Source of the DNA: JAMXLO01 sp046732975
GTDB lineage: Bacteria > Pseudomonadota > Alphaproteobacteria > Acetobacterales > Acetobacteraceae
Assembly (NCBI GenBank): GCA_046732975.1
Contig: JBKPOG010000147.1
Span: forward strand, 1 to 16,533
Reading direction: 5' to 3'
Length of the DNA: 16,533 bases
This document shows positions 1 through 6,312 of this stretch, one piece after another. The first letter of the stretch is position 1. Each line of letters opens with the position of its first letter. A program made the translations under genes and the position numbers. The notes beneath the pieces were generated by a model. It saw only the letters and a program-made list of their open reading frames with translations, was not told the DNA's origin and ran no database searches.

Positions 1-473
1 GCATACACCAACGATCGAGGCATGAGCAGGCAAGACGCATAGTAGTTCGCGTGCCATTCCACACGATCGTAGCGCTGGTTCGACCGGCAAACGATGGGGG
101 TCTCGCCCATTCTTAGGAATAGATGGCGGTGCAAACGCCAGTGGCCGCCCCCCTCATGCGCCGCTGTAGAACGGTATCGTCCCTCCATGGACGGATGTTC
201 ATCCGGGTCGAGGCTCTCGTCGATAACGATACGCCGATCCCGGAAGAACATTCCGCCGAAAATGTTGGGGAATAAGCCAAGGCCGCGCCGCGGTACACCC
301 AACCGCGCATGCATGTCGTCAAACTCTATTCCCAACTTCAGGTGCTTCTCCAGCACATCCTCGATCGGAATTGGCGGAGCGATCCTCAGGCGACGTGGTT
401 GGGCAAACTCATTCAGCAGGGCTTCTGCGTCGCGTTCGATGCAGTCAGCCGGGATGTAGGGCACACTAATCAT
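1..473 (-). CDS. ImmA/IrrE-family metallopeptidase, partial (C-terminus beyond left edge)
   Basis: The reading frame is open from an ATG at 473-471 to the window edge, giving 157 visible residues. Residues 102-115 read STAAHEGGGHWRLH, the zinc-site region of the ImmA/IrrE (formerly DUF955) family. Residues 139-152 (EWHANYYASCLLMP) match that family's second block, where the Glu is the expected third metal ligand. Such proteases cleave or inactivate partner XRE repressors, as ImmA does to ImmR in ICEBs1. The start overlaps the stop of the XRE gene by 4 nt (470-473), so the pair is probably translationally coupled and functionally linked. One oddity is that the motif reads HEGGGH (H106, E107, H111), one residue longer than the usual HExxH; the frame is continuous on both sides. 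Family assignment is confident; target and activity are inference. Confidence 0.88.
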   Translation of the reverse strand, partial: MISVPYIPADCIERDAEALLNEFAQPRRLRIAPPIPIEDVLEKHLKLGIEFDDMHARLGVPRRGLGLFPNIFGGMFFRDRRIVIDESLDPDEHPSMEGRYRSTAAHEGGGHWRLHRHLFLRMGETPIVCRSNQRYDRVEWHANYYASCLLMPRSLVY

Positions 474-820
474 CGTTTCGCCTTATGTGCATGTTGCGTC
501 AGCCTTGCGAGGTCCTGTGGATTGAGGCCACCTGCGGTCCGTAGGAGCGCGGACATCTCGACTGGGTGAGCCTTGATGATTTCGGACACGTCGGACGCCA
601 CCCGCCCGGCGAGCGCCAGCAACATGTCAGGGTCGCAACCGATGATCGTCGCGATCGCCTTCACCTTGTCCTCGGCGGGCGGAGAAAATTCATCGCGCTC
701 GACCTTCGACAGGTACGTCGGGCTCACGCCGATCATCTTCGCCGTCTCGCGGAGGCCCAGACCCTTGCCCTCCCGGTGCCTACGCACGAATGCGCCGAAC
801 TTCTCCCTGCTCGTGCTCAT
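470..820 (-). CDS. XRE-family helix-turn-helix transcriptional regulator
   Basis: The protein has 116 residues. Residues about 8-62 form a Cro/C1-type HTH: an N-terminal FGAFVRRHREGKGLGLRETA helix pair, then the recognition region GVSPTYLSKVERDEFSPP, which is the classic XRE sequence pattern. The C-terminal half (about 65-116) is a helical extension ending in a basic tail. The gene lies immediately upstream of the ImmA/IrrE-type protease and overlaps it by 4 nt, the usual architecture of repressor/anti-repressor or toxin-antitoxin-like pairs on mobile elements. A GGAACGGA stretch directly before the ATG can serve as ribosome-binding site. It is probably a cytoplasmic DNA-binding protein that represses its own promoter; autoregulation is inferred from the operon form and the upstream dyad. 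It could equally be a general stress regulator. Confidence 0.9.
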   Translation of the reverse strand: MSTSREKFGAFVRRHREGKGLGLRETAKMIGVSPTYLSKVERDEFSPPAEDKVKAIATIIGCDPDMLLALAGRVASDVSEIIKAHPVEMSALLRTAGGLNPQDLARLTQHAHKAKR

Positions 821-849
821 TCCGTTCCAGTCGCCTGTTTAGGTTTCAC

Positions 850-883
850 GCTACACTAGGTTCAGAGCCGGCGTCAACTGACC
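850..883 (-). promoter_or_regulatory. Possible promoter/operator of the XRE-ImmA pair
   Basis: On the minus strand TTGACG (877-872) resembles a -35 box. A weak -10-like TGTAGC (855-850) follows after 16 nt, about 30 nt before the ATG at 820. An imperfect dyad, GGTTCAG (859-865) against CTGACC (878-883), covers the -35. This is a pattern call; the -10 is poor. Confidence 0.3.
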
Positions 884-1428
884 ACTAAACGACGCACAGA
901 ACCTTACGACCAGGCACACATCGGCTCGCCTCATGGAGTCACACAGTGAGCCTTAGCCCCCGGATGCTCTCAAACGTGTGCTGGACGGCAGGCACGGGCG
1001 CCAGGCATATGGTTCGATAGGTGTCCAGGAAGGAGAGCCAGTCAAATCAAGCGTTTTTCTCGCACAGGGGTCAGAACCACAGGGGCTCTGATAACGGCTG
1101 GCACTGGAACAGGCACATTCTCCGCGTTGGTCTGACGACCATGCCTAGGCACTATGCGTTGACGTATAGAACCCTCGCACATCGAGATGGCAGCCGTCCC
1201 CCGGGTCCTATGCTTTTGGCGATGCTCAAATTGCTATCTCGCGCGTCTTGGCGTCCGCTGATTCCCTCTCTGCCGACATCCAGGGGGCAAGGTCGGGGTG
1301 GGAAAGGAAATGATCATACCGGAGCCGGAGGCTGACGCCGATCCAGGATTTCGTGCTCCGTGGAATGATACCGGAAGCCTGATCGAGGACACCCTGGTGC
1401 GAGTGGCGCGGGGTGGCGCCTCAGCGTC
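884..1428. other. Intergenic stretch with no supported gene
   Basis: Short open frames occur on both strands, but none shows a recognisable domain, a convincing ribosome-binding site or family-like sequence. I see no tRNA, repeat array or transposase remnant. Together with 1726-2159 it forms a roughly 1.3-kb gene-poor block between the regulator pair and the amidase gene. Confidence 0.5.
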
Positions 1429-1725
1429 ATGCTTGGCCGCTTGGTGCGTGAGATGCGTCAAGCGTACGGCGCTGAGGACGCGCGACGTATAGTCCTGCGG
1501 GTCATCCGGGAATTGATGCCGTCCGATGAAGTCGCTCGGGAGACGCGGTTGGCTGCGCAGGGCTATATCTTGAGCGTGGAGAAAACAGCCGTGCTCGGTT
1601 GTTTCGCCGGCACTTACTTCATGCGCAGCAAGCAGGGCGCCTCCCTGACGCTCCGCGTTGACCAAACGCCAATTGGGCGGCTCGAACGCGAATGGCGGAA
1701 GTTCAGGTTGTCGGCTCTGGCTTGA
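1429..1725 (+). CDS. Hypothetical small protein (98 aa), doubtful
   Basis: The frame is open from 1369 (just after a TGA at 1366-1368) to a TGA at 1723-1725. The ATG at 1429 is the first usable start in it. The product MLGRLVREMRQAYGAEDARR... has a charged amphipathic N-terminal half and a short hydrophobic stretch around residues 50-63 (YILSVEKTAVLGCF), then a basic C-terminus. The composition looks more protein-like than the surrounding shadow frames. However, the Shine-Dalgarno signal is weak (a G-rich stretch about 13 nt upstream) and I recognise no family. It stands alone on the plus strand in the gene-poor block. It may be an orphan gene, a fragment of a decayed gene, or chance. Confidence 0.3.
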   Translation: MLGRLVREMRQAYGAEDARRIVLRVIRELMPSDEVARETRLAAQGYILSVEKTAVLGCFAGTYFMRSKQGASLTLRVDQTPIGRLEREWRKFRLSALA

Positions 1726-1939
1726 ACCGTGGCGGGCCCCCCGACCGAGCGCGCCGGCAACCGGCACCCGACCGCGCGGCCCATTCTGCAACGTCTCCTT
1801 CCAGCTTCGCGGCAACCGTCTCCTTGGCCGCAGCACGTCATTCCCCGATCAGAGCAAGTCTGGGCTGACAAGGTTCATGTCTAATCGTTAGTCTTGCGGC
1901 CATCTTGCCATCAGCATCGGCCCGCTAAGTCCGTGGTGA

Positions 1940-2083
1940 AACCCACGGAGGCGATCGCTGAAAAAACTGCGCAGGGGTATTAAGTCGCCGGTGCGGTCGA
2001 GCGAGCTGATCTTCATCTGGCTCGCCGTCGCAGCCGGTCTCGGCGTCTTCCTTCTCCTGCGGGATTTGCCAGCAATCATCTAG
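1940..2083 (+). pseudogene. Stray open frame encoding one membrane helix; possible gene remnant or tiny membrane protein
   Basis: Between a TGA at 1937-1939 and a TAG at 2081-2083 the frame reads a basic stretch (LKKLRRGIKSPVR), then SSELIFIWLAVAAGLGVFLL and LRDLPAII. That is positive residues followed by one clear transmembrane helix. No ATG is present; a GTG at 1991 would give a 31-residue membrane peptide with a distant G-rich ribosome site (1974-1977). The pattern loosely recalls the N-terminal helix of multi-pass transporters such as ClC channels, but that is recollection, not an alignment. It is either the end of a degraded membrane-protein gene or an unannotated small protein. Confidence 0.22.
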
Positions 2084-2159
2084 ACGCCGGGCTCGAGGGC
2101 GGTGCTTCCCACTGCACAACCGTCAGGCCGCACTGGAGCCGAGTGCAGGGTACTGCGCC

Positions 2160-3512
2160 CTAGATTTGCGAGTTAGCCAACATTACGGCTTCGATGGCTA
2201 GCGCCATGCTGAATAGTCGTGCGTCCCCCAGTGTCTCGCCGACCAGCATGAGACCAACCGGCGCTTCGCCGGCACCGTGGCACGGCAGGCTGATGGAGCA
2301 GCGGTCGAAGAAGTTGGCGAGCGCCGTATTGCGGAGAATGTGCATATTGACGCGATTATAGTCGCGCTCGTTCTCTAGCTCGGCCATGCGCGGTGGAACG
2401 ATCGGGACTGTGGGCATGATCAGTGCGTCGAATTCGCGCGTGCGTGCATCAAGGGCAACGATCAGTTGGTTGCGTGCTGCGACGACCCCGATGTAATCGA
2501 CCGCGCTCATCCCTGCGCCACGCTCAATGCGCATGCGAGTGCGCGGGTCATAGCCATCACCCTTTTCGGCAAGCAGCGCACGATGCCAGGCATAGGCCTC
2601 GGACGCGGCGAAACCACCTTTGGCATTCACTGCAGCGACTTCATTGAACTCCGGGACAGCGATGTGGCTGACCCGCGCGCCAGCGCGCGACAGTGCGGTC
2701 AGTACCCGTTCGAAAGCGCTGGCAACCGTGCCGTCCATGCCCTCGAGCACGACATTGCTGGGAACGGCCAGACGCAATCCGTCAAGGTTGCAGGATACTG
2801 GCAAGACCGGGGCTTCGCCGGCCAACACTGCATCGATGATCGCGCAGCACGATACGCTGGGTGCCAGGGGACCGACTGAATCAAGGCTGGGCGCCAGTGG
2901 CAGCACGCCGGTGATTGGCACTCGACGCGCCGTCGGCTTGTAGCCGACAATGCCGCAGAATGCGGCCGGGATGCGACACGAGCCGCCCGTGTCGGTGCCC
3001 AGACCGGCCACTGCCATACCGTCGGACACCGATACCGCGGTACCGGAAGAACTGCCGCCCGGAATACGTGCGTTCGTGCGGTCCCATGGCGACAGCGGCG
3101 TGCCGTAATGCGGATTGATACCCAGGCCCGAGAAGGCGAACTCGGTCATGTTGGTGCGGCCAACCGGCACGAAACCCGCAGCCAACATGCGTTGGACCAC
3201 AGGTGCGTGCGCGGCAGCCGCCGGCGCATCGGCAAGAACGCGCGAGCCGGCGGGAGTGGGTTCGCCCGCAATATCGAACAGGTCTTTCAGGCTGACCGGA
3301 ATGCCGGCATAGCGGCTCGAGGCACGTCCCGTGCGCCGCAGATTGTCCATCGCGCCGGCCATCGCACGTGCGCTTTCCGCGTGAACCTTGATCAACGCAC
3401 GGCTGCCTTCGCCGTTCGGATCGGCAATTCGCGCCAGGCAATGTTCCACCAGCGCGCGGCTGGTGATAGTGCCGTCAGCCAGGGCTTGGGCGTGCTGTTC
3501 GACTGTGCGCAT
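2160..3512 (-). CDS. Amidase-signature family amidase
   Basis: The protein has 450 residues and is probably a cytoplasmic serine amidohydrolase cleaving a C-N amide bond. The amidase-signature triad is visible: Lys76 in VSLKDLFD, the cis-Ser in GGSSSG (152-157, S154 by spacing), and nucleophile Ser178 in TDTGGSCRIP. The core block continues to GIVGYKPT (187-194). The frame is open further upstream, but that part lies inside the preceding dehydrogenase gene and lacks amidase character. The ATG at 3512 gives a normal N-terminus (MRTVEQHAQALADGTITSRA) with a GGAG upstream. It overlaps the end of the dehydrogenase gene by 38 nt, indicating co-transcription. The substrate cannot be read from sequence; GatA is less likely because no gatB or gatC is nearby. 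Confidence 0.93.
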   Translation of the reverse strand: MRTVEQHAQALADGTITSRALVEHCLARIADPNGEGSRALIKVHAESARAMAGAMDNLRRTGRASSRYAGIPVSLKDLFDIAGEPTPAGSRVLADAPAAAAHAPVVQRMLAAGFVPVGRTNMTEFAFSGLGINPHYGTPLSPWDRTNARIPGGSSSGTAVSVSDGMAVAGLGTDTGGSCRIPAAFCGIVGYKPTARRVPITGVLPLAPSLDSVGPLAPSVSCCAIIDAVLAGEAPVLPVSCNLDGLRLAVPSNVVLEGMDGTVASAFERVLTALSRAGARVSHIAVPEFNEVAAVNAKGGFAASEAYAWHRALLAEKGDGYDPRTRMRIERGAGMSAVDYIGVVAARNQLIVALDARTREFDALIMPTVPIVPPRMAELENERDYNRVNMHILRNTALANFFDRCSISLPCHGAGEAPVGLMLVGETLGDARLFSMALAIEAVMLANSQI

Positions 3513-4314
3513 GCGGCCGTTGCTCCGGTCGGGTGTAATCGATGGTGACGAAGCCGCCACCCTGATAGCGCTGCGCAACCGGGTCCAGTGGGTTGGGCTT
3601 GCGCAGGATCTGCTCGGCATAATCCTCGGCATTCTGCACCGGGTGATAGCCAAGGCGTGCAGCGCCGGCATTGTTCCAGTAACTGCGCGTGTTCGCCGAG
3701 ACACCCCAGGCCACGAGATAGCCGATGTCCGGCACCGTAATGCAGCGCTGGATCAGCTGCACCAGGTCGTCGTTGCCAAGCCAGGTACTCAGATGGCGGA
3801 ACTCGGTAGGCTTTTCGATAGCCGTGCCGATGCGCAGGCAAACACCTTCGATACCATGCTTGTCCCAGTACATCCGCGTCATCGCCTCGCCCCAAACTTT
3901 GCTGAGGCCATAGAACCCATCTGGCCGCAGATCGCAGTCGAGATCCAGTTTGCTGTCCACACTGTGCATGCCTATGGCGTGATTCGAGCTGGCGAACACA
4001 ATTCGCCGCACGCCATGCCGCCGCGCCCCTTCGTAAACCGAGTGCAAGCCAAGCAGGTTGTTCTCGATGACCTCGGGCAATGGCCGTTCGACGCTCGTGC
4101 CAGCCATGTGAACCAGCACTTCGGTGCCCGCGAGCAACTGGTCTACGAAGGCGGCGTCGCGCAGATCGCCGTGGCACACTTCCTCTTCCGGCGTGATCGG
4201 CGTCAGCGCGCGCCTGCCGCCGGCGGAGCGCAACGCGAACCCCAGCTTCAGCAGGGCTGGACGCAGCACCTGGCCGATATTTCCACTGGCGCCCGACAAT
4301 GCCACTTTAGTCAT
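3475..4314 (-). CDS. NAD-dependent epimerase/dehydratase-type oxidoreductase, uronate dehydrogenase-like
   Basis: The 279-residue protein is an extended SDR with a Rossmann N-terminus: G8-A-S-G11-N-I-G14 for NAD binding, an acidic D50 region, and the catalytic Ser in FASSNH (107-112) with Tyr135/Lys139 (YxxxK). FASSNHAIG, RPDGFYGLSKVWGE, RIGT, TWLGNDDLVQL and WGVSANTRSYWNNA match my memory of uronate dehydrogenase (EC 1.1.1.203), which oxidises galacturonate or glucuronate to the aldarolactone. Its length is near that family's. A strong GGAGGA ribosome site sits 7 nt before the ATG at 4314. The amidase gene follows with overlap, suggesting a joint catabolic role for an amidated or modified sugar acid, which is inference. 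The last 20 residues are polar and probably unstructured. The SDR call is secure; substrate specificity is not. Confidence 0.88.
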   Translation of the reverse strand: MTKVALSGASGNIGQVLRPALLKLGFALRSAGGRRALTPITPEEEVCHGDLRDAAFVDQLLAGTEVLVHMAGTSVERPLPEVIENNLLGLHSVYEGARRHGVRRIVFASSNHAIGMHSVDSKLDLDCDLRPDGFYGLSKVWGEAMTRMYWDKHGIEGVCLRIGTAIEKPTEFRHLSTWLGNDDLVQLIQRCITVPDIGYLVAWGVSANTRSYWNNAGAARLGYHPVQNAEDYAEQILRKPNPLDPVAQRYQGGGFVTIDYTRPEQRPHAHSRTARPSPG

Positions 4315-4410
4315 GATTGTTCCTCCGCTGACGGCACGGCCATGTCATCCTTGGACCGCGGACGTGCTGACGCAAGCTATGTGTCGGCCGGAGTTGATGG
4401 AGCTGAACGA
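4315..4410. promoter_or_regulatory. Divergent promoter region between the dehydrogenase and GST-like genes
   Basis: These 96 bp separate two divergent genes and must hold at least the start signals of both. A GGAGGA (minus strand) serves the dehydrogenase and GGAG at 4399-4402 serves the GST-like gene. TTGGAC at 4351-4356 could be a plus-strand -35, but I see no good -10 on either strand, so exact promoters are not called. Confidence 0.4.
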
Positions 4411-5073
4411 ATGCCTGAAGGGCACCTTTACATCGGCAATCGCCGGTATTCGTCGTGGTCGATGCGAGGCTGGCTGGCGGTTCGGCTTGCGCAACTGGAC
4501 GTCGAGGAAGTGCTGATCCGCTTCAGTCGGCCGGGGCCGACCCCGGAGATCGGCAAGCTGTCGCCCAACGGACTTGTACCGTATCTCGAACACCGTGGTG
4601 CCCGCGTCTGGGAGTCGCTTGCGGTTTGCGAGTACTGCGCTGAGCTACAGCCGTCGCTTTGGCCAGCGGACAGGATTGCACGCGCACATGCGCGCGCCAT
4701 CAGCGCGGAGATGCACGCCGGCTTCCTGGGATTGCGCCAGTCCATGTGGATGAACCTCGGGCGCGATTTCTTTGGTCTGGGTCGGACCCCGGAGGCGCTC
4801 GCCGATGTAGCGCACATCGAGACAATGTGGGCCGACACCCGTCGCCGCTTCGGCAGTGATGGACCATATCTGTTCGGCGCTGCATTCACTGTCGCCGACG
4901 TTATGTACGCACCTGTCGTCACACGGTTTCTGACCTGGCGACCTGAACTTGGGCTCGCCACACATGCCTATTGCGACGCTGTGCGCGCTCATCCGCTGGT
5001 GAGCGCATGGTATGATGATGCCGCCACCGAACCCGACGACTGGCTGCTGCCGGATTACGAAAACGCTGGATGA
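4411..5073 (+). CDS. Glutathione S-transferase family protein
   Basis: The protein has 220 residues and a two-domain GST layout. The N-terminal thioredoxin-like domain (about 5-80) holds the RRYSSWSMRGWL segment, whose serine(s) would activate glutathione. The cis-Pro is P57 in NGLVPYL, and Glu68-Ser69 in ESLAV is the usual glutathione gamma-Glu contact. The C-terminal helical domain (about 90-200) includes the N-capping-like FTVADVMYAPV motif (159-169). The start at 4411 is preferred because GGAG lies 8 nt upstream; the open frame continues far upstream only because it runs antisense to the dehydrogenase. A GTG at 4381 is a less likely alternative. It is transcribed divergently from the dehydrogenase/amidase pair. 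It could conjugate or reduce electrophiles; no specific substrate is indicated. Confidence 0.92.
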   Translation: MPEGHLYIGNRRYSSWSMRGWLAVRLAQLDVEEVLIRFSRPGPTPEIGKLSPNGLVPYLEHRGARVWESLAVCEYCAELQPSLWPADRIARAHARAISAEMHAGFLGLRQSMWMNLGRDFFGLGRTPEALADVAHIETMWADTRRRFGSDGPYLFGAAFTVADVMYAPVVTRFLTWRPELGLATHAYCDAVRAHPLVSAWYDDAATEPDDWLLPDYENAG

Positions 5074-5101
5074 CGGCTCCTGACCCGGGTGATTGCGAGA
5101 A

Positions 5102-5518
5102 CTATCTTCCAGCGCTGCCGAAAAGCCGGCTCATCAACGAAGAAAGGTCCGGCGTCGCGTTCGCCTCGGGAATCTGACCGCCTGGCGTGACGTGGTTCAC
5201 CGCCTGCGGCAACGCCTCTGCGAGAACGGCCTGCAGCTTGTCAGGCGTCGTCCCCGCCTGGCTAGCCCAGCCTTGTAATTGTTCAGGCGAGAACACCTGG
5301 CTGATCTGCGCGGCAGAGACAGGCATATTCTCTCCCTCCGACACCCAGGACTGCGCCTGAGCGCCGAGCCCGGCGGTCTGGAACCTTGAAACGAGCCCGG
5401 CCACGCCACCGCCATTCGACGCCAATACCTGCTGCAGAATGCTGGCAATCGCGCTCGGCTGACCGCCGTGTTGGCCGCCCATGATGCTGCCAAGCATCTG
5501 ACCCAAAAATCCGCTCAT
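5102..5518 (-). CDS. YidB family protein (DUF937)
   Basis: The protein has 138 residues. It resembles E. coli YidB in length and order: a Gly/Ser/Gln-rich N-terminus (MSGFLGQMLGSIMGG), a helix with LVSRFQTAGLGAQAQSWVS, an ALGxxxL-type region (residues about 65-85), and TPDKLQAVLAEALPQAVNHVTPGGQIP (91-117), where the LPxxVxxLTPxG pattern is characteristic. No catalytic residues or signal peptide are seen; the family's function is not established. The ATG at 5518 has GGGAG about 7 nt upstream, and the longer upstream frame is shadow. The gene is convergent with the GST-like gene (28 bp apart) and 121 bp downstream of the Rieske gene. It has its own TATAAT box, so it is probably transcribed independently. 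Confidence 0.87.
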   Translation of the reverse strand: MSGFLGQMLGSIMGGQHGGQPSAIASILQQVLASNGGGVAGLVSRFQTAGLGAQAQSWVSEGENMPVSAAQISQVFSPEQLQGWASQAGTTPDKLQAVLAEALPQAVNHVTPGGQIPEANATPDLSSLMSRLFGSAGR

Positions 5519-5540
5519 AGTGCATCTCCCGATTGGCGGC

Positions 5541-5546
5541 ATTATA
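5541..5546 (-). promoter_or_regulatory. Likely -10 element of the YidB-family gene
   Basis: On the minus strand the sequence reads TATAAT, a perfect -10 consensus, ending 22 nt before the ATG at 5518, so the leader would be only about 15 nt. No good -35 is visible at 16-18 nt. A TTAT-AGCT-ATAA dyad-like stretch lies just upstream (5560-5574) and could bind an activator. Confidence 0.4.
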
Positions 5547-5639
5547 GTTGAAGACCCGATTATCAGCTCTATAACAAGGTTGCGACGCGCAAGCACGCCG
5601 CACGACGCAACTGTTGAGTGGTCGCGGAAGACCGGCTGC

Positions 5640-6008
5640 CTATCCTGGCGCCTCAACATAGAGCGCGTTGCCCGATACGCGCACAGGTATCGAGCGCAGG
5701 CGCATCCTAGCATCTCCGGGGTGCCGTCCTGTCTCAAGGTCGAATTCATAGCCATGCCACGGACAAACCACGTGCCGGTCCCTACCGAACCGCAGCCCGC
5801 GGCTGGTCTGGTCCGGCATGATGATCTCCTCGACCCGGTTGAACAGCCTGCCTTGGCACACTGGGCCGCCATGGTGTGGACAGCGGTTCTCGTAGGCGAC
5901 GAACCGTTCACCCAAGCGAAACACGCCGACTTCCAGTTCGCCCAACGCAAAGACGCGGTGGTCACCATCCGCAATGTCCGTTGCCTGACCCACCATGATC
6001 TCAGCCAT
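5640..6008 (-). CDS. Rieske [2Fe-2S] domain protein
   Basis: The protein has 122 residues, consists almost entirely of one Rieske domain, and has no signal or membrane segment, so it is probably a soluble electron carrier. Cluster ligands are visible as C43-P-H45 and C82-P-W-H85, the latter followed by GYEFDLETG, a standard Rieske motif. The two motifs are separated by 36 residues (H45 to C82), where stand-alone Rieske ferredoxins usually have about 15-20; the extra loop includes RVEEIIMPDQTSRGLRFG. The ATG at 6008 has GGGAGAG 7 nt upstream and overlaps the end of the preceding small gene by 8 nt. The gene belongs to the amidohydrolase-unknown-Rieske unit. No oxygenase large subunit or ferredoxin reductase is in the window, so the partner is unknown. 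Confidence 0.92.
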   Translation of the reverse strand: MAEIMVGQATDIADGDHRVFALGELEVGVFRLGERFVAYENRCPHHGGPVCQGRLFNRVEEIIMPDQTSRGLRFGRDRHVVCPWHGYEFDLETGRHPGDARMRLRSIPVRVSGNALYVEAPG

Positions 6009-6312
6009 TATCAGCTCTCCCTGATGCCCGGCTCACTGGGCGCCCGAACCACATGGCGATGTCGAACAGATTGAGGTCAGCAGCGCGGATCATCGCACAT
6101 GCCGCCACTGCGACCTCGGTCGCCGTCACTGCATCAGGTTCAAATGGCGCGAACTCCACCTCAATCGCTTCAGCTTTCGCTGCATACGCCTTCACAGCAG
6201 CAGTCAGCACCTGACGCAGCGCATCATCGGGGATCGCCTTCACATCGCCACAACGCAACGCCGTCGTCACTGCACCGTTGAACGCAGCTGCAAGCCTCGG
6301 GATGTCGTTCAC
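6001..6312 (-). CDS. Conserved-looking protein of unknown function (103 aa)
   Basis: I do not recognise this protein. The 103 residues are mainly alpha-helical in character: an N-terminal helix (IPRLAAAFNGAVTTAL), an Ala-rich helix (LRQVLTAAVKAYAAKAEAIE), an acidic FAPFEPDAVTATE linker, and a C-terminal helix (VAVAACAMIRAADLNLFDIA) ending in MWFGRP. The ATEVAVAACAMIRAADLNLFDIAMW segment resembles small partner subunits linked to amidohydrolase genes, but I cannot name a family. It starts with GTG at 6312 in a 4-nt overlap with the amidohydrolase stop and overlaps the Rieske start by 8 nt, so it is clearly translated as the middle member of a coupled trio. There is no signal peptide and no cysteine pattern for metal binding. 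It may be an accessory or assembly factor. Confidence 0.82.
   Translation of the reverse strand: MNDIPRLAAAFNGAVTTALRCGDVKAIPDDALRQVLTAAVKAYAAKAEAIEVEFAPFEPDAVTATEVAVAACAMIRAADLNLFDIAMWFGRPVSRASGRADNG

Noticed and set aside
1234..1836. 200-codon minus-strand frame in the gene-poor block
   Set aside because: Arg/Pro-rich product, no ribosome site, no recognisable domain, and it overlaps a better plus-strand candidate.
2130..2146. Hairpin GCACT...AGTGC after the amidase stop
   Set aside because: A 5-bp stem without T-run is too weak to call a terminator.
3513..3704. 64-residue N-terminal extension of the amidase frame
   Set aside because: It lies within the dehydrogenase coding region and has no amidase-like sequence; the ATG at 3512 gives the normal N-terminus.
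3388..4410. Long in-frame upstream extension of the GST-like gene
   Set aside because: It runs antisense to the dehydrogenase and amidase; the GST domain starts cleanly at 4411 with a ribosome site.
5519..5974. N-terminal extension of the YidB-family frame
   Set aside because: It overlaps the Rieske gene on the same strand in another frame; the ATG at 5518 has a clear ribosome site and family-like start.
5559..6020. Shared 12-mer ATTATCAGCTCT at 5559-5570 and 6007-6018, both upstream of genes
   Set aside because: A 12-bp match is expected by chance in 16 kb, and the two sites hold different positions relative to their genes.
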